Source of the DNA: Paeniglutamicibacter psychrophenolicus
GTDB taxonomy: Bacteria > Actinomycetota > Actinomycetes > Actinomycetales > Micrococcaceae
Length of the DNA: 64,000 nucleotides
Direction: 5' to 3'
Assembly: GCF_030812255.1 (NCBI RefSeq)
Contig: NZ_JAUSSH010000002.1
Coordinates: 613,026 to 677,025 of the forward strand
Position numbers and translations under genes: made by a program. Under the pieces are notes generated by a model that had not been told where the DNA came from, made no database searches, and saw only the letters and a list, made by a program, of their open reading frames with translations. Below, piece after piece: positions 63,071 to 64,000 of this stretch (position 1 is the first letter of the stretch; each line of letters opens with the position of its first letter).

Positions 63071-63136
63071 CAGCGTTTCAACGAGTTGGCCCCAGCGTTT
63101 CAACGACTTGGCCCCAGCGTTTCAACGAGTTGCCCC
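63071..63136. repeat. Three tandem 22-bp repeats
   Basis: CAGCGTTTCAACGAGTTGGCCC occurs three times head to tail (63071-63092, 63093-63114, 63115-63136) with one or two changes in units 2 and 3. It begins five bases after the nirK stop. No inverted symmetry, so not a simple terminator. Confidence 0.85.
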
Positions 63137-63228
63137 GGGACAACCCACGGGTTCCTTGACCGCCCGCACCGCGGCGAAGCACACTCGAGGCTAGTCAACA
63201 CGAGAATTCCGAATCCGAGGACGGCTTG

Positions 63229-63378
63229 ATGGAACACGAACTTGATCTGGTTGTCATTGGCTGGGGCAAGGGCGGAAAGACCCTGGCCGGGACCATGGCC
63301 CGCGCCGGGCAACGCGTGGCCATCGTCGAGGCCTCGGACCAGATGTATGGCGGCACCTGCATCAACATCGGCTGCGTT
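63229..63378 (+). pseudogene. RclA-like pyridine nucleotide-disulfide oxidoreductase, cut by IS
   Basis: The first 50 codons of a flavin disulfide reductase: DLVVIGWGKGGKTLAGTMA is the FAD motif and MYGGTCINIGCV is the redox-active CxxxxC site. The GKGGKTLA and MYGGTCINIGC forms are those of RclA, the copper reductase of reactive-chlorine resistance. Homology stops in the codon after the second Cys, where the IS element begins. ATG 63229 has GAGGA upstream. The rest of the gene lies beyond the element, outside the window. Confidence 0.85.
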
Positions 63379-63434
63379 CGGTCAAGTCCCGTGGAGTGGT
63401 GTAACCATTTGGTGATGCTTCGAGGTTGCTGGGG

Positions 63435-63650
63435 CTAGAAGCTGTGGTTGTCGGACGCGGAGTCGGGTTCCTCCTCGGGTGTGGTGCCGGTGGGCTGCCA
63501 GGCGGGGCTGATCGTGCCGTCGGGCAGCCAGAAGTCCTCGGGCCACGGCGCCGGGCGGCCGTGCTCGTCCCACCAGCCGGTCTCGTGGCCGGCGGCCAGG
63601 AGCACGAGGTCGCGCCCGCGTTCCGGCGCTTCGGTCCGGGCGGTGCTCAT
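63435..63650 (-). CDS. Small accessory ORF of the IS element
   Basis: A 71-residue acidic protein whose ATG overlaps the transposase stop (ATGA) and has GGAGG in front of it, so it is translated with the transposase. It is rich in Trp, Pro and Glu ([20 protein letters not shown]). I know no function for it. It lies inside the element, between the transposase and the left end. Confidence 0.6.
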   Translation of the reverse strand: MSTARTEAPERGRDLVLLAAGHETGWWDEHGRPAPWPEDFWLPDGTISPAWQPTGTTPEEEPDSASDNHSF

Positions 63651-64000
63651 GCCGCGGCCTCCATGGTTTCCAGCTCGGGCAGGTCGGTGGTCGGGGCGAG
63701 GCCGGGATCCACGATGCGCAGGCGGCAGCGGGCCAGGACCTCGAGTCCGAAGTAGCGCCGTCCCTCGGCCCATTCGTCGCTTTGCTCGGCCAGCACGGCC
63801 CCGACGAGGCGGATGATCGCGTCGCGGTTGGGGAAGATCCCGACCACGTCGGTGCGGCGACGGATCTCCTTGTTCAAGCGCTCGTTGGGGTTGTTGGACC
63901 AAATTTGCTGCCAAACGTCCTTCGGGAATGCGGTGAACGCGAGGATGTCGGCACGGGCCGCGTCCAGGTGCTCGAACACCTTGGGAAGCTTTTCCTCGAC
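63647..64000 (-). CDS. IS256-family transposase, C-terminal part
   Basis: The last 117 residues of a Mutator/IS256-type transposase, running in from beyond the window edge in frame. [25 protein letters not shown] is the conserved block holding the final Glu of the DDE triad, and [31 protein letters not shown] is the usual C-terminal helix pair. Confidence 0.9.
   Translation of the reverse strand, partial: VEEKLPKVFEHLDAARADILAFTAFPKDVWQQIWSNNPNERLNKEIRRRTDVVGIFPNRDAIIRLVGAVLAEQSDEWAEGRRYFGLEVLARCRLRIVDPGLAPTTDLPELETMEAAA

Larger units (their letters stand above)
63379..64000 (-). mobile_element. IS256-family insertion sequence, partial
   Basis: Starts where the rclA-like frame breaks (about 63379) and runs off the right edge. 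It contains the 3' part of a Mutator-type transposase and a small second gene, both on the minus strand. The left terminus near GGTCAAGTCCCGTGG is inferred from the point of interruption; the matching right end and target duplication are not in the window. Confidence 0.82.

Noticed and set aside
63071..63136. CRISPR-like array
   Set aside because: The three repeats are directly adjacent with no spacers and no cas genes are near.

Overview
The window is high-GC DNA with Gram-positive actinobacterial traits: GTG and TTG starts are common, genes overlap by ATGA or TAATG, several promoters look leaderless, and both ABC binding proteins carry lipoboxes. Gene content (LutABC with an LctP-type permease, DUF4262 pairs, AztD-type zinc protein, DUF4184 and DUF1304 membrane proteins, a membrane-anchored NirK) fits a member of the Micrococcaceae such as Arthrobacter sensu lato or Paeniglutamicibacter. 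The family assignment is inference; nothing here fixes the species.

Left part (1-11.1 kb). A distinctly lower-GC, unrecognised membrane-anchored gene runs off the left edge. Next comes an uptake and oxidation cluster: an NtaA/DszA-type flavin monooxygenase on the minus strand, then a tightly overlapping plus-strand operon of dipeptide/nickel-type ABC transporter (binding protein, two permeases, fused double ATPase), a DszC/SfnB-like acyl-CoA-dehydrogenase-fold flavoprotein and a second NtaA/DszA paralogue. It looks like a system that imports and oxidatively cleaves a small organic compound, possibly an organosulfur one.

11.2-20.7 kb: two adjacent DUF4262 proteins, a CitE/HpcH-like lyase, a methyltransferase, an acyl-CoA ligase, then a minus-strand run of NAD(P)-binding protein, RraA-like protein, fumarylacetoacetase-family hydrolase, KDPG-aldolase-like protein and a D-aminoacylase-like amidohydrolase that lacks the usual HxH metal motif.

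20.7-36.9 kb: a 1.2-kb stretch without a convincing gene, a four-gene osmoprotectant ABC operon, a perfect 48-nt palindrome carrying a parS core, two tandem large proteins ending in a pRiA4b-ORF3 domain, a broken MocA-like gene, guanine deaminase, a DUF4184 membrane protein, a LysR regulator divergent from an FrdA/SdhA-like flavoprotein, and a two-gene ABC exporter.

37-49.9 kb: the lactate utilisation locus (lutABC, divergent lctP, GntR/FCD regulator) with three TGGTCNGACCA operators. The 3' end of lutC is duplicated as a 194-bp direct repeat, and a toxin-antitoxin-like gene pair lies between the copies. A TetR-controlled oxidoreductase/DUF1304 pair, a decayed CynX-type transporter and a LysP-type permease follow.

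50-64 kb: a secreted 5'-nucleotidase, an AztD-like zinc chaperone behind a Fur/Zur-type box, OsmC, MarR and VOC proteins, then a nitrogen-oxide block: flavohaemoglobin, DUF2249 protein, a Cys-rich SufR-like regulator, a polytopic membrane protein and a 903-residue fusion of membrane domain, cupredoxin and copper nitrite reductase. The window ends in an rclA-like gene cut by an IS256-family element with a small coupled second gene.
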